Positions 1-12,960 of a stretch of 64,000 nt of DNA are shown in pieces. The first letter of the stretch is position 1. Every line of letters begins with the position of its first letter. The translations under genes and the position numbers were made by a program. The stretch covers positions 1,791,501-1,855,500 of the forward strand of contig JACCIC010000037.1 of NCBI GenBank assembly GCA_018907035.1, in the 5' to 3' direction. Source of the stretch: Sycobia sp. Sy_11 (lineage: Eukaryota; Arthropoda; Insecta; Hymenoptera; Epichrysomallidae). A model generated the notes under the pieces. It saw only the letters and a list, made by a program, of their open reading frames with translations. It was not told where the DNA came from and did not search any database.

Positions 1-1024
1 TGCAGCACATTTGGAGGGAGGCATACGGTTAGCTGAGATTGCCAATAAAATTGCGCGCTGCCCATAAACTTGAGACTCTATAGTTCTAGCACCCCCTGCC
101 CCCTTCTCGACCCCCTCTAAAATCTACCGCTCTCCCATTTTCTCTATGGTTATAAAACTTTTTCTCTTTATCTAAGCCAGTTAATAAGCCGAGAATTTTA
201 CACGGCTTCTTGAATTTGGAAATCGTAGTTGGCTGGATGAACAAATTGAAATTAGAACAAAAAAAAAAAGAAATTAGAACAATTAGATAATGAAAATTTT
301 CGAGGACACGCTCAAATCAGCAATCAACATTTCATGTCTCGTACGTTTAAATATATCTCTAAATAAATTCCTCTCTCTTCTCATTCGAGAATCCAGGTCA
401 GAGAGCTGCAATGTATAATATCCATACCAATGTAAACTCTCCCCGCGGGAAGGGACATTCATTATTTCTCGATGCAGCGCAAAACGTATTAAAAAACACA
501 CCGGGGCATCAGGGATGAACAGAGGAATCGGGGGGAGGGGCAGTAGTGGCGGCAAATCCTATTAAATGTGTTCCAAAAAGCCTTTCAAGGATTAACTCGG
601 CAAATAACGTTCGTGGGAGAGGAAGATCGGAGCTGGACCGCGCGTCGCGGCGGCGTTTTCATTACGGAGACCGACGATTACCGCAGCAGCCGAGAGCGAG
701 GGAAGGGGGTACCTAACGCCAGAACGCGACTTAACGAATAGATGCTCGGTACACCCTTTTGCCCCCCCCCCTCCAGACCCTCCGCAGCTAATCTAATTTC
801 GCCTCGGGAGCTACGACTTTTCCGAGTTTTGCCGCCGCGAACGCGGCACGCGTAAATACAATCCCACCAGAAGAGAGGAGAGAGGGTTCTTCGCGCTAGG
901 ACAAAGAGAGAAAGAAAAATAACCAGCTACCAACCCGACCTGCCCCGCTTGGCCGTGATTTAAGCGCGAGCTAACTCGACGCTGAGCTAAGAGAGTTAAC
1001 GAAGTTTTGGCGTAGAGCGGGACC

Positions 1025-1026
<2 letters not shown>

Positions 1027-1073
<47 letters not shown>
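1027..1073. repeat. (GA)n microsatellite
   Basis: Essentially pure GA dinucleotide tract of about 47 bp, decaying into GTGA/GAAA units on its right side. Read on the minus strand it produces Ser-Leu repeat frames that are not genes. Confidence 0.95.
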
Positions 1074-1076
<3 letters not shown>

Positions 1077-2263
1077 GTGAAAGAGAGAGTCAACGGAGAC
1101 ACGACGGATATATATCGGCGGAGAGAGCCGGCGGCGTGGCGCCGACCGTAAACTGCGTGTAACCGCGCCGCTGATGCAGGAGGCTCCCGCGCTCTCATCC
1201 TTTGTGCAGAATCGCACAGAGAAAGAAAGAGACGGAGCGCTGGCCGTCGGCGCGTCCGTATGATTTAATTGTGCAGCGAATGCTGCTGCAGCGACCCCCT
1301 TTCCACCCGTCCTCCGACAACTCGACCTCTGGTACGTCGCAAGGTAGCGCCTGAATTATACGCGTCGGGTGGCACAGGTAGTCCTGGATCGTAGCATTAG
1401 GTAAAGGTTGAAATTAGGCTCTCCCCTTCCCCCGTTGCCGCCGTCCGTATAATAATAGCTATTCGCGTATGTTACGTACGAGAATCGCAGGATTGATGCG
1501 CCGCGGCCGTTATTGAGCAGCTCCGTTGCGCGCGCGGTTCTAACGCTTAGAGGTGAAGGGGCGCAGCTTGGGATGACGGATACGGCTGTTTACGCTTATC
1601 AAGAGCAATTGCAGCAATATATAATTGCCGCACTATATATCGACGATGAAGAAGGCGAGGCGGCAATTGGTCTCCAATGCCGCACGTATCGATCACTTCG
1701 TCACTGATTTACGATTTCCGACATGGAGCAATAATCATTCTTTATCTCAGTCCAATACTAGTCGCAACATATATTTTTCCAATTTTCTCAAAAAATGTAT
1801 CGATGCCTTGATATCGGTGCTGTTGGACATATGTTTCATATGATCCGATGTTTGAAGGAAAGGTTTAAAATCGGTTTCAGTCGATGAAATGGATAAGTAT
1901 TGAAACTGATGAGATAAGGTTCTGTACGCGTAGAAAAACATGACCCGTATTACTTTATGTTAAATGTATTAAAGGATCTTTGTAGTGTTTTTAATATGAT
2001 TATAATATTATCTGCAGCATAATAATGCAAATTTATGTACTTTATTCTAATTTTATTACTATGATATTACCACAGCTGAACACCCACTGAAAAATAAGAA
2101 ACCACGAATGCAGTGTAAAATTAAAATGTTAAGAAGAGAGAATATAAATTTGTACATCTCCATCCATGGATAAAAATAAAACTATATAAAGTATACTGCT
2201 TATTATATTTATTAGGTATGTATATATGCTTGCACTCCACTGTTACTTGACCCTAAATCATAA

Positions 2264-2266
<3 letters not shown>

Positions 2267-2311
<45 letters not shown>
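2267..2311. repeat. (TA)n microsatellite
   Basis: Pure TA tract of about 45 bp inside an AT-rich block, close to the boundary with GC-rich DNA starting near 2400. Confidence 0.95.
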
Positions 2312-2313
<2 letters not shown>

Positions 2314-2806
2314 CTATTTACAAAAGTCACATTTCATTATTTATCCCCACCGTATAAATTACGACATTAGACCGTTAGTCTCTAATTATTCTCTATGTTA
2401 CCGGCCTCGTGCAAGCGCGCGCCCGCGGTAACTAAAATTTATCTTTGCTCGAGACCCCCGTGAGCGCTCTTCTCTTCTTTTATCCCGTACCTTCCCTCCC
2501 CTCCTCTGCCTCTCTCGCCGCAAAAACCGAGAGGAATTATTTTGACGTAAAACGCTAGAGGGCGGTAGGTGGATGAGGCCAGAGGGAGAAAATCTGTCAA
2601 GGTGAGACGAGGGAGTAAGAAAACGAAACAAAGGGACCATACAGAGCGCGAGGGTGCAGAGGGTCCCAAATTGTCACAATGGGCCACGAGTCGCCGATGC
2701 CGAAGAATCGTGCCTTTCCCACTCCCAGATTCGCATTATCACCAGAAAGTACTATACTTGTCGTAGTCTCGAGGAGGCGAAGCAGCGCGGAGACACCCTT
2801 TCGCGG

Positions 2807-2810
<4 letters not shown>

Positions 2811-2838
<28 letters not shown>
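2811..2838. repeat. (CT)n microsatellite
   Basis: Pure CT tract of about 28 bp. Confidence 0.92.
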
Positions 2839-2840
<2 letters not shown>

Positions 2841-3761
2841 CGCGTCTCAGCTGCTGCTGGATCCTTCTGCACCCCCATTCGTTCCGGTAGGCCTTGGAGG
2901 CGAAGGGATTGCAAATAGTCCGCGAGACAAGAGCGACGAAAAACCTCCATACCGTCGGCGTGCGCGGAAAGATTCCGTCGCGTCTCTCCCTCCCCTCGCG
3001 CGGTCGGTACCGCCTCCCACGACGAGGATATATACCAGGAGAGAATATTAGACCCTGGGCCCTTCTTCTCGCTCTGATCCCTATCCATTTCGCGGGACGC
3101 GCGGGAATGATATAGAGCGAACGATCCCTGCCCCCTCTGGCCTCTCTCCCTCCTGCCCCGAAATCCACGGCGTCGGACGAGGAGGGGGCGGAGTCGGCTT
3201 TACGAGAGCAGAGCGAGTAAATGCCCCATGAATGAACGATGAGCCTCGGGGCCGCGGCAGCGCCAGCGCCACCTCCCGCCAGGAGGCAGATATACGCGTG
3301 TATGTATGTGTATAACTCGCGGTGGTACAGCCAGCCCCAATTCGAATCGGATTCCAGGCGGGACAGGACAAGGGCTCCGCGACGCGAGAACGCATCGGCT
3401 GCGGCTACCCTTTGCCGACGCCGCCACGTTCGTCAACCCTGCATGATTATCGTTTGCCCGCGGACGTACTTAAAGCGCCCCCCCCCGCCCTCGCCATATT
3501 CGCCTGGAGATACGGGCACGCGAGAGTTGCGAGCAGTTGGAGTGACAGGTGACAATACGGAGAGGATCGTGCGCAGGGGAGCAACGCCAACAGAAGCAAT
3601 GGGAGCTGCTTTGCTTCTGTGCGATTCCGTTGATTGTGCGGCGCTCTGCGAGTCGTGTATGTAGGATTGATCGCGTGCGCGAGTGCGCGCTTCATTGTGC
3701 GTACATTGTCTCGTTTCTGTAGATATAATATGTATGTGTTTACGTGCAGTCCACGCAGCGT

Positions 3762-3764
<3 letters not shown>

Positions 3765-3810
<46 letters not shown>
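3765..3810. repeat. (AT)n microsatellite
   Basis: Pure AT tract of 46 bp, followed about 50 bp later by a GA tract. Confidence 0.95.
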
Positions 3811-3813
<3 letters not shown>

Positions 3814-3860
3814 TGAGAGAAAGATAGATTTATAGAGAGTGAGAGGAAGAGGGAGATGCA

Positions 3861-3868
3861 GAGAGAGA

Positions 3869-3904
<36 letters not shown>
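3861..3904. repeat. (GA)n microsatellite
   Basis: GA tract with one GGGA interruption, within a longer purine-rich stretch beginning near 3814. Confidence 0.92.
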
Positions 3905-3906
<2 letters not shown>

Positions 3907-4139
3907 GATTTTGCATTGGAGATAATGCCTTATATCATATATATTGTATAGGCAGCCGTACTGCCGTACTGAGTATGTGAGTGGTTGCCAGAGCGAGAGG
4001 GCGGAGGGAGGCTGGTCGACAAGGGAGATTCGTATTTTACGAGTAAATGGTGATCGTCGGTGCTCCCCTCGCAATTATTACCTGCTAGAAGGATACATGG
4101 AGATTCTGGAGTGGAAGGCTATGGCGATAGTATACATAA

Positions 4140-4850
4140 AAATCACAAAATAAAGATAAAGTTTATGAAATTTTTAAATCAACATAATGAAAGCTCATTC
4201 TTGTTGTTGTTGTAGTTTTTATGTTTTTCATCCAAGTTCATCGATTGAAGAAAAAAAATTCTATGACTAAGTAAATATTTTCTATTATTGAGTAGAAGAA
4301 AAATCGTTATGCTAAATTAAGAAAATCTTTGGTTAAATTAATAACAACGTTGCTTCTCCTACGCAGTACAAGAAAATATTTGCTTTATAAGAGAAAAAAT
4401 TTGTCTTTGTCGATCTATTTTTAAATAATCGAGGAACCAAAATCAAATATAAATTTCGGCGAAGCTTTCACTTAAAGCAAATTTTATTACCATATATGTG
4501 TACATATGTATGAGCTTTACGATTCAATGGTTATCAATAAATTTATAACCATGACCTGTACATTCCACTGCGTTTTCGCGAATATTTGATTAGTTTGCAA
4601 CAGTTCTAATCGAAATGAACGCCCTCAGTTTCAATCGTATGTATAATCTCGTTATTCGTACATTCATCGTCCCGCTAAATGTACATACACATGCACAGTT
4701 TCCCGAGCTAGAGTTAATAAATTTCGCTATTTCTCTGTCTCTGAATACGGTTAAACCAGAGTTGATCCATGGGAACTAAATCCGTTTGCCGTTTCAATTT
4801 TGAAACGAATGGCCGTGCCCATCAGCCACTGCGGAACGTCAGTGCGTGAA
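4140..4850. other. AT-rich block without recognisable features
   Basis: About 700 bp of AT-rich DNA with stops in all frames. I see no gene, RNA or mobile-element signature. Confidence 0.6.
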
Positions 4851-5449
4851 TAATAATTCTTATTTGTTCTACCAAAGAATCGGCAGTGGCTAAGAGGGGG
4901 GCGAGACGGGAGAGTAGCGGAAAGACGTCACAGCGGGTCGCGAGCGGATGAGAAATTTTTTTAAATTATCGATAATTGAGAGGAGGCGGAAGAGAACGAT
5001 GAGTCTGAAAGGAAAACGAGCAGGGATTAGTATAGAAATGACATCCGGACAGTGGGGTGACGATGCATCCCCTTCGTTATCAGCCTACACGCTTACATTT
5101 ATAAGTATAATGCGCATACATATAGATATCTATGAGAATCCGGGCGCAGTGTGGTAGGGAAAGAAAAAGATTCGGGTGGCAGCGGGGGGGGCGGAAAGGC
5201 TATTTCGCTGACGGATAATCGTGGACATTCGTCTTTCCGCTCGGAAATTTCGCCGGGGATCGAGAGGATCGCCGATGAAAGATTCATGGCGCGCCTCGCG
5301 CTGCCGCGCCGGTCCCCATCAGAAATGTCGGGTGCCCAAGCTCTCGCTCCCTCGACTCCTCGTTCCTTTTTCAGTTGCTCCCCCTGTCCCTCCTCAACCT
5401 CCTTCAACTTACTTTCCCCAACTCTCTTGGGCTTGCTCCGATCTTCTCG

Positions 5450-5450
<1 letters not shown>

Positions 5451-5493
<43 letters not shown>
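5451..5493. repeat. (TA)n microsatellite
   Basis: Pure TA tract of about 43 bp. A second TA array begins only about 105 bp further right, making a local pair. Confidence 0.95.
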
Positions 5494-5495
<2 letters not shown>

Positions 5496-5594
5496 TTTTG
5501 AAAGTCAAAAGCGCTGATAGTCGCATCTTGAAGATTACGGTTCTCGCGATCAAGTTTAAGTTTATTCTCTCCATCCCATTGCCGATCGGACATC

Positions 5595-5597
<3 letters not shown>

Positions 5598-5648
<51 letters not shown>
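5598..5648. repeat. (TA)n microsatellite
   Basis: Pure TA tract of about 51 bp, the second member of the close pair with the array at 5451. Confidence 0.95.
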
Positions 5649-5653
<5 letters not shown>

Positions 5654-6050
5654 TGCCCCTCTAGTCTTTACCTTAATACTTTTATATTCATTCCGTCTAG
5701 TGGATACTCTTTGTATGTAACTGCCCTCTCCTATTCAACATCCTCGAATTAGTCGCGAATACAGAGGCATATTGAGGAGTTTCTATAAATTACACGTTGT
5801 CTAGAACAGGAATGTGAAATTAAAAATACACGATCGCGCTGTAATTTTTAACGTAAAAAATAATAATTAAAACAAATTATAATTACAAAATATAATAATT
5901 GCAAAATCTATTCCATTAACGGATAAGAGATTAAACAGAAGAAGGCATAATTTCGTTTTTTTGTTGCAAATTTAAGAAAATAACAGTTCTTAAATTTTTT
6001 CATATTTAGTGAAAACATGATTTTTTGTTTGTTTTTTTTTTTATTTTCAG

Positions 6051-6090
6051 TGCAATGGTCTAAGCGCTTATTTTTCGAAAATACAATCAC
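6051..6090 (+). CDS. Candidate 40-nt micro-exon (very uncertain)
   Basis: Seen: a strong acceptor-like sequence, a T-rich run of about 29 bases ending TTTTCAG at 6050, then 40 nt, then a donor-like GTAAGG at 6091. Two frames are open through the 40 nt: one reads CNGLSAYFSKIQS, the other QWSKRLFFENTI. I recognise no protein family. It sits in an AT-rich block (5760-6260) with nothing else gene-like around it. The donor lacks a G before the junction (CAC then GTAAGG), so it is only moderate. A chance pairing of splice-like motifs is the main alternative. Confidence 0.15.
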
Positions 6091-6305
6091 GTAAGGTCTG
6101 ACAGTTATGCAAATAATTTTATTATTCTAGGACAAGCAACATTATTAGTAGTTTATATACAAGATTTTTAATAATATATTAAAAATTGAAAGAGAATCAA
6201 TGTAATTAATTAAATGATAAATTTTCCTCCTCCTTAATATGGCACGGGTGTATATAGTGATTCAAGGAAGATTGCAAGGAGTTCAAACATTATACGGTTA
6301 GACGT

Positions 6306-6351
6306 ACACACACATACACACATACCCACACACGCGCGCGCGCGTATATAT
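6306..6351. repeat. Mixed CA/CG/TA dinucleotide tract
   Basis: Compound alternating purine-pyrimidine tract: CA units, then CGCGCGCG, then TATATA. Alternating CG and CA runs are the classic Z-DNA-prone type. Confidence 0.8.
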
Positions 6352-6399
6352 GGACATTGTCCTCACCTACATTATCGCCCAATGTATGTAAGCACGTCT

Positions 6400-7063
6400 C
6401 CCTATCAACGACATGCGCCTGTAGCGCGCCGCTGAGGGCCGCTCCGAAATAACAGATGCCGTTACCGACAGGCCGATTCTGCTCCGCCCCGCCGGCCCCA
6501 ACAACCCCCGACCCCACGTCGTAAATTACAGCCCCTTCATTTCTGCCTACGTCGGTTGGATCGGATCGGGCCGCCTCGCGCTACGGCCAACCCTTGCCGG
6601 CCGCTGTTGATCCTCTGCCCCCCCCCTCCCAATTCCAGCCACGCTATGTGCACCGCAGTAGTACTGATTGGCCGATCGGAAAAGGAAGCGCACGATCGTC
6701 GCACGATCGTACCCGTTCTGGATTCCCCGTGTATACGTTGGCCGAGAGAAAATTTGCTGGGCTCGGCTGTACGGGCCCAATGGGAGGGAGGAAGGGGGGG
6801 GGGCAAAAGAAATCAGGACCGAAGCTTCAGTCCGTTCACGTATGTAGAAGGGGAGGGTAGAAGTACGTCGGTCGTCTCGCCACGTCTGCTGGGCAGGAAG
6901 GAGGAGGAGGAGGACGGCGAGGAGGCGCAACGGCATCCGACACCACCCCCTGCGGGAAAACATCGGGGCGAGGCGAGAGAGGCAAGCGCGACTCATTCCG
7001 CGGCGAATTACGTGCTAGGGATCGAAGATCGGGGCTCCGGGGCCCGCTGCACCAAAGGGAATT

Positions 7064-7111
<48 letters not shown>

Positions 7112-7560
7112 CGGAGGAGCAGGGGGTGGGCTGGGAGATAATTAAGGTCGGCAAGGGTGATGGTAGTTCTCTCTTCTCGTGTGGCGCCAACGAAGAACAG
7201 CGCGGGCGCGTGTCGCGTGTTGATCTCGACCTCGGTCCGAGGCACGTTCACCTGCCAAGACAGGGGGAATGAAGCTTTCTCTCTCTGTCTCTCTCTATAT
7301 CTCTCTCATGCGCCTGCGCACGCCGCAACGAGACTTGTTTTCCCGCAGCGCCCGACGGACGAGGCAGAGAATAAAAAGATCCGCCTATCTCCGTCTCTCT
7401 CTTTATATTTCTCGTTCAGCCGAGAGTGTCGAGGCTTTTGATAGACGCTAAAGAACAATAAGAACCGGCGAACGTAAAGGCCGCACTCCTCCAAGCGCGA
7501 TCGAATATATACATTCTTCATCACGGACATGACGAGGATGGATTTTTATTGGGAGAGACA
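6400..7560. other. GC-rich block, no gene recognised
   Basis: Frames up to 238 codons are open here because of GC-rich composition and continue into a YIYIYI array. On the minus strand a stop-free frame of about 98 codons ends in a donor-like GTAG/GTGAGG near 6366, but no polypyrimidine acceptor precedes it. A TA array at 7066 interrupts the block. Confidence 0.5.
7066..7105. repeat. (TA)n microsatellite
   Basis: Pure TA tract of about 40 bp followed by a short CATATAC tail. Confidence 0.95.
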
Positions 7561-8305
7561 GTCGGCCCTTATCGAGACGTTAATTAATCGTTATATTTTT
7601 TCCCGGTGATAATATTGTTGTTTCATAAACATTATATAGCTATTTCCATAGTTTTCACTATTACAATAACTTTGAGGCGATAAACCTCTAACAAGCAGAG
7701 TTAAGGATCACATAAAAGTACAATAACATACCTTATTTAAATTTTATTACGCCATAACGAAAATTAAAGTCGACAACTTCGACCACATATATACACGAAT
7801 CTGTGCATGGACGTTATTAATTCCGGCGAAAATGATGTATAAGCGCTTGCGCCTCTTCCTATACGCGCGTATAAGAATACTAAAATAAAATTACACAATA
7901 ATAACATTATTTACAACGGCGCGGAGAGCCGCGCGATATAATGACGTTATAGCGAAACAATTACATTTCGCGCACGCTTATAGCGATTCATAAAAAAGAA
8001 ATTATAAGCGAATTCAACTTGCCGCGATCGCAGCGAGCAGCCACTCTCTCCCGCTCCGAACGAGGCGCATATATAATTAAATCGTAAATTCAGTTGCGAA
8101 TGATTGCGGAATGACGATTTTAACTCGCCTCCCCTAATAAACTCGCGACGCCGCGTACCGCCGAGCCCCGACACCAATATAAATACGCCGCTCTCGACGA
8201 GGCTCAAAAATAAACTCTAGACTCATCGGCATTTTCTCCCCCCCCCCTCTCTCATCTCTCGCTCGCTCTTTCTCATACTCTCTATATCTTCTGTCCCAGT
8301 GCTGT

Positions 8306-8368
<63 letters not shown>

Positions 8369-10050
8369 TTGCAAGAAGCTTTATTGAACTCACGACAGAA
8401 GGGGAATCACACTTGCAAATTAGCGGAATCAATGCGCCGTCGCTCGCCGCATTAACAGTCGCGAACGTCGCCGCCCCGGGACTATCGTGGCGCGTCCCCT
8501 CTCTTTCTCGTATAAACGAGTTTCATTGCTAATTTATCAGTGTCGAAGCTTTGCGTTTGCTCTATACCAACTTTCCCCTCTCCACCGCCATCCTCTAACG
8601 GCGTGACACCGCGGGCTTCCCATCTAATCGTTCTTACTCCTACTCGTAGCGTCTCTCTGTCCGCTCTGTTCTTACATATTTTTTCATTCTAATGTGAATA
8701 AAATTACGTCTATCTCTGCTTCTCACGCGCGCTATTTCATAATGGTTATTTCAGATTTCTTAGAAATTTCGTCGCTGTTGCGGATAACGCATCAGCAAAG
8801 GTGGCTCCCGAGCAATCGAGACGGATCGACGGAAGAGCCAATATGGAAGAATAAGCATGGGATTATTTTCGTTTATATAGCTGGAGCTTTTCGCTATATA
8901 TACCTTGTATACCTTTCTGATCGACGTGGCTATCAGTCAGTTAGAAGAGAAAGAGATTTAGTTGGCGCGGCACCGAGATTGTTTTCTCTCTCTTTTTTTT
9001 AATCACTGACAAAATATTCTCAAGTCGGCGCGGTGATCGAATATGTTCTCCTCGGCAACTAGCGCGAACGATCGTGAAATATTCGAGCGCTCGGTTATAT
9101 TGAGCAAGTTGCACCTTATCTCAAGTTTTCACGAGGATAAGAGCCGCAACGAGTAATTTCGTTCGGGATCGCGACGGCTTAGTGGCTTGTTCTGGACCAG
9201 TGATTGAACAAAAATAGATAGAACAACAGCACGATATACCGAAACGCTGACCCACGGCTGATCGAACGAGCAATCGAATTCTTCAAACATCAAAAATTTC
9301 CTGAGGGAAAAATAAACACATTCAACAATCCTCGTCGGTGCACTACTCATATTTGCATTATGCTCTCATTTCCAATACGCCAACTGGAAAAAAATCCAAA
9401 CTTTTAGATATTTTGGCAACTGCAACGCCCTTCTAAAAAATCACAGATCAAGCCCCACGCCCGCCGTCCCAAAGGAAACGCACCGCGTCCACGGCCATTT
9501 GCATTGTGTCGCGAGAGAGAAAAATGCCTTCTTTATATCGTTTATAACTTTCGCGGATCCCCCCCTGCCTGTCCCCGGAATAATCGCGTAATTCATTACA
9601 CCCAGCGTAGCCGCGCTGTATTCCGTTGAGTGGGAGGGGATCAGCCCGGGCGGATGGCGATCGCCTGCGTACGTGCACGCAGGAACGAGATGCATCGGCG
9701 TACGGCCGGGGTCTCCGGGGCACCTTTCGCTGCGAAATGATCGCGATTTACTCTGACCCCTCCTCCCTCGCCGCGCCGTAGGTGATTAACGTAGGCGGAG
9801 AGACCGAGGGGCGAGTGAAGAGTGAAGGTCTGCCCCTTGCGGCTTTCAGTCGGCGAGTCCCGCTTCGCCTCGCGATTTTTCTTCCTCGTCCCTGTTTGTT
9901 TTTTTTTTTTCTTTCCTTCTGCTTTCTCCTCGATTTTTAGCATTTTATGGCGGATTCGGAGACTGCAGAGGCTATTTTTATAGCAACGATTAGTTCGACC
10001 CTACACGGTCTCGATCCCCCTGTGGATTCCAGTTTCCGGAACAGTTGTTA
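7560..10050. other. Mixed-composition non-coding block
   Basis: AT-rich from about 7560 to 7960, otherwise mixed. A minus-strand donor-like sequence (AATAAG then GTATGT) lies at about 7732, but upstream frames close quickly, so any exon would be non-coding. There is a T12 run at 9899-9910. No gene was recognised. Confidence 0.5.
8306..8363. repeat. (TACA)n to (TA)n microsatellite
   Basis: Short TACA repeats at 8306-8318 pass into a pure TA tract of about 46 bp. Confidence 0.95.
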
Positions 10051-10740
10051 ATCCATGCGTAAGCCTATTCGGAAGTAAATTTCTACACTAAAAACGGTAC
10101 TTGAGAAATTTACTCGTACAATTCAACAATATATTTTTATGCAGATGAATCATATTTTGCAAATAACTGATTAATTCAAGGTTAATAATAATTTCAATTA
10201 ACCAAAATTCAATAATTTAATCTAGAATGAAATTTACAAGAATAGTTATTTTCTCTTAATTTAATTTTTGTCACAACTTTAATTCCATCTTTCAAATAAA
10301 TTCTTCCTCGTATATTTCTTAGAAAATAAAGTCTTCATATTCGGCTTTATCGCCTATGACAATGGTCAATGTTAAAACAAAAAATTTGTGAAACTATTCA
10401 AGTGGTTCTTTAAAAATTAAATTTCTTATTTAAATTGATTCAATAAATGATATAGCGTTTATGGTTCTACCATTGACTAATAACTCCCTTAGTCGTCAGA
10501 TTAAAGCTTCGTCCTACGTTATCTTCATAAACGATCATTTCTTCATTTTCCACGATTACAATTTAATTAATTTCTCGTGAAACCAAGGCTTATCGATGAC
10601 TATTCTTATTACTTATTTCTTCTATGTTACTTATTCTTCTAATTTGAAAGTGTCAGAGAATTTAATCGCTGGATTTTAATTTTCCTAAAGCTTTGTGCAG
10701 GGGCTTTATTATCGTTGAATCTGAAAACAAAAGTCGCCTC
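10050..10740. other. AT-rich block without recognisable features
   Basis: About 700 bp of AT-rich DNA with stops in all frames. Nothing supportable was seen. Confidence 0.6.
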
Positions 10741-10832
10741 TCTTAACTCTTCCCTATTCTCTTATTGTCCTCCTCCCCGTCCTGCCTTTCTGTGATAGAG
10801 AAAGAGCGATTCACGTCTTATTCATACAACAG

Positions 10833-10856
10833 AAAACGAGAAAACGAGAAAACGAG
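10833..10856 (+). repeat. 8-bp minisatellite, three copies
   Basis: Three perfect head-to-tail copies of AAAACGAG. Confidence 0.9.
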
Positions 10857-11347
10857 TAAAGTGGAAAAAAGCGCTTTTATTCCTTCGAAGTAAACTCGCC
10901 GTCGGCGTTTCTAGTAAGTGAAGGATGAAGAAAGTAGCCTTGCGCTTCCGTTCCTCGGAATTGCGGATACAATCGCATCGACATCTTCGTCAAAAATGCA
11001 GATTCGGATAGTTAGAGGTACAGATAAATCTTTTTGAATAATATAGGGAGACCAATTAATAACTCCATAAATTTTTCGATTTATATCTCGCTGTGGTATG
11101 GACTGTGTAAAAAGAACGTCAGCCCTCCCCCCCCTCGAAAAATTATTCCGCAGAAGTATAAGCGGGTTGACCAAGGGGAAGAAGTTCGCGCTGAAAAAGA
11201 AAAACAAAATTTACCAACGAAGCAAATATTTTCATGAAAAAAGGAGAGGAGAAAGAGAGAGGAACGTTAGTACAGTAAGCGCGTCTTCTTCAGTTTACGA
11301 AATTTTTTTCTTTACTCACACGCCAGTCATTCGATAAGCTCTGTTCC

Positions 11348-11352
<5 letters not shown>

Positions 11353-11398
<46 letters not shown>
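11353..11398. repeat. (CT)n microsatellite
   Basis: Pure CT tract of about 46 bp. Its minus-strand reading gives an Arg-Glu repeat frame that is not a gene. Confidence 0.95.
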
Positions 11399-11404
<6 letters not shown>

Positions 11405-11692
11405 ATCGTAGCTAGATAATATTTTGTTGTTTTTATTGTTATTATTATTACAATGAAATCTGTTTTGGAGAGACGCGAAAATGGATCGACGTAGCGTACA
11501 CGGGAACCCACGATATACCGGGAGCTTATCTGAATGGTCGAAAGCCAGGGGATAGGGAGAGTGAATTCCATTACATGTCGCTGTCATTAATTTCGCTGTA
11601 ATGGCTCTTATGATACAGAGATGGAGCGCGCGACTGAGACTAAGCTACAGGCGCGGGTGATTGTTTGATCTTCCTGAGAGGGGTGGGTTTTC

Positions 11693-11695
<3 letters not shown>

Positions 11696-11751
<56 letters not shown>
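11696..11751. repeat. (TA)n microsatellite
   Basis: Pure TA tract of about 56 bp, the longest TA array in the window. It lies exactly at the change from mixed DNA on its left to an AT-rich block on its right. Confidence 0.95.
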
Positions 11752-11752
<1 letters not shown>

Positions 11753-12960
11753 TTAAAAGTGTATCATTTTATTTCAAATTTATTTGAAAAGAAAAGACTA
11801 AAAGTAAATTTTTAAATCAATTCCCAAAAATAATATTAAACAATTACTTTATAGGATTTTTATCCAAATGGAGGTAGATGAAATTTGCCTCGATCACGAA
11901 ACAAACAAACCCAGCAAAAGATAAATAAAATTTGTGAAAAATTACAACAATTCTCGAATGAAAGTGTCAGAATGCCATTCATTACGCAAGCATTAAATTA
12001 TCGAATTTATGAAATGGATCCTGAAACCGTTAAAATTGAAATACACCAGTGATCCTGATTACAATCACAATTTAAATACTATTTTAATATCGTATTAGCC
12101 TTTTAATGGTCGAGGTGAGGCAAATTGGACGTTATGCAATAAAATTAGTTATTTTACGTCAAAAATGTTATAATTCTAACCAAAGTTATTTATACTTTCC
12201 TTTTATTTAAAAAATAGATTAAATTTAGATACAATTTTTATGCGACTGACGGAATCAGTATTTCGATGATGCTGTTATTTCGTTTATGCTGTTTGAATTC
12301 CTCTGATATTATTTGTCATTCATACGAAAAAGATTTAGTTCAATCAGTTGTATCAGTTAGGACGTACACGGACGTTGTAAAGATAATTCTTATACCACAT
12401 ACATCCCATGCATTATCATTAAACATAATTGAATCAGAAAATTGACAAAATTTGAAAAAGAATATTAGAGTCCATTGTAGATGAAAATACTACTTTCTTG
12501 TAATAAAATAATCTATCTTGTAAGTTTTTTAGCGCCTACGAGTTTCAGTTTCTGAATTTCCAATCTATATAATGGTTAGTACAGTTCGAGATCATCATAA
12601 GATTATTTACAGTTGAAAATTCTAAATATTAAACCTGCATATATGTAAATATAAATATATATTTGTAATTTTAAAGTAATATAACTTTATAGTTTGATCC
12701 CTATAAACCCAAAAGACGCGTGGATTCAGAAACTGTAAAATACGAATGAATCATTAATCGTGCGCATTCCTTAATACCGTGAAGAGCTTTAATTCCGGTT
12801 TGAAGCAGGAAGGTTAACAAGTCGTCGTAACAAAACACGATATATTATATGTATATACATATATATATGTGAATATAATATGTATGAATATATATGTATG
12901 AATATATATGAATATAATACATACAAGGAAATGTTGTACCCCGTAGGATCCCGTCAGCTG
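11752..12960. other. AT-rich block with degenerate ATATGTAT repeats
   Basis: About 1.2 kb of AT-rich DNA, no ORF of interest. The right end (12838-12926) is a degenerate repeat of GAATATATATGTAT-like units rather than a pure dinucleotide array. Confidence 0.6.
12838..12926. repeat. Degenerate TATATGAATATA repeat
   Basis: Units such as ATATGTATGAATAT recur several times with substitutions and small length changes. Unlike the other TA arrays this one is complex and degenerate, suggesting an older array. Confidence 0.7.

Larger units (their letters stand above)
1..2400. other. Non-coding block, GC-rich then AT-rich
   Basis: No gene was recognised. Bases 1-1700 are moderately GC-rich with CpG-rich patches and a GA array near 1.03 kb. 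From about 1740 the DNA turns AT-rich and carries a TA array at 2267. Open frames here are short, and two of them simply translate the GA/CT array. Confidence 0.6.
2400..4140. other. GC-rich, CpG-rich block with purine/pyrimidine tracts
   Basis: No gene was recognised. The DNA is CpG-rich and holds CT, TA and GA arrays plus a C-run at 3478-3486. The 100-213 codon frames in this block are stop-poor because of base composition and run into SLSLSL or YIYIYI repeats. A possible donor (CAAG followed by GTGAGA) lies near 2600 on the plus strand, but no partner acceptor is convincing. Confidence 0.55.

Noticed and set aside
3433..4074. 213-codon frame and other frames rich in SLSLSL, ERERER or YIYIYI
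   Set aside because: These are translations of CT, GA and TA microsatellites. The same applies to frames around 5375, 18405, 18913, 22562, 43439, 53281 and 62723.
6290..6590. Minus-strand frame of about 98 codons ending near a GTGAGG donor
   Set aside because: No polypyrimidine acceptor or ATG precedes it, and its tail runs into the CA/CG dinucleotide tract.
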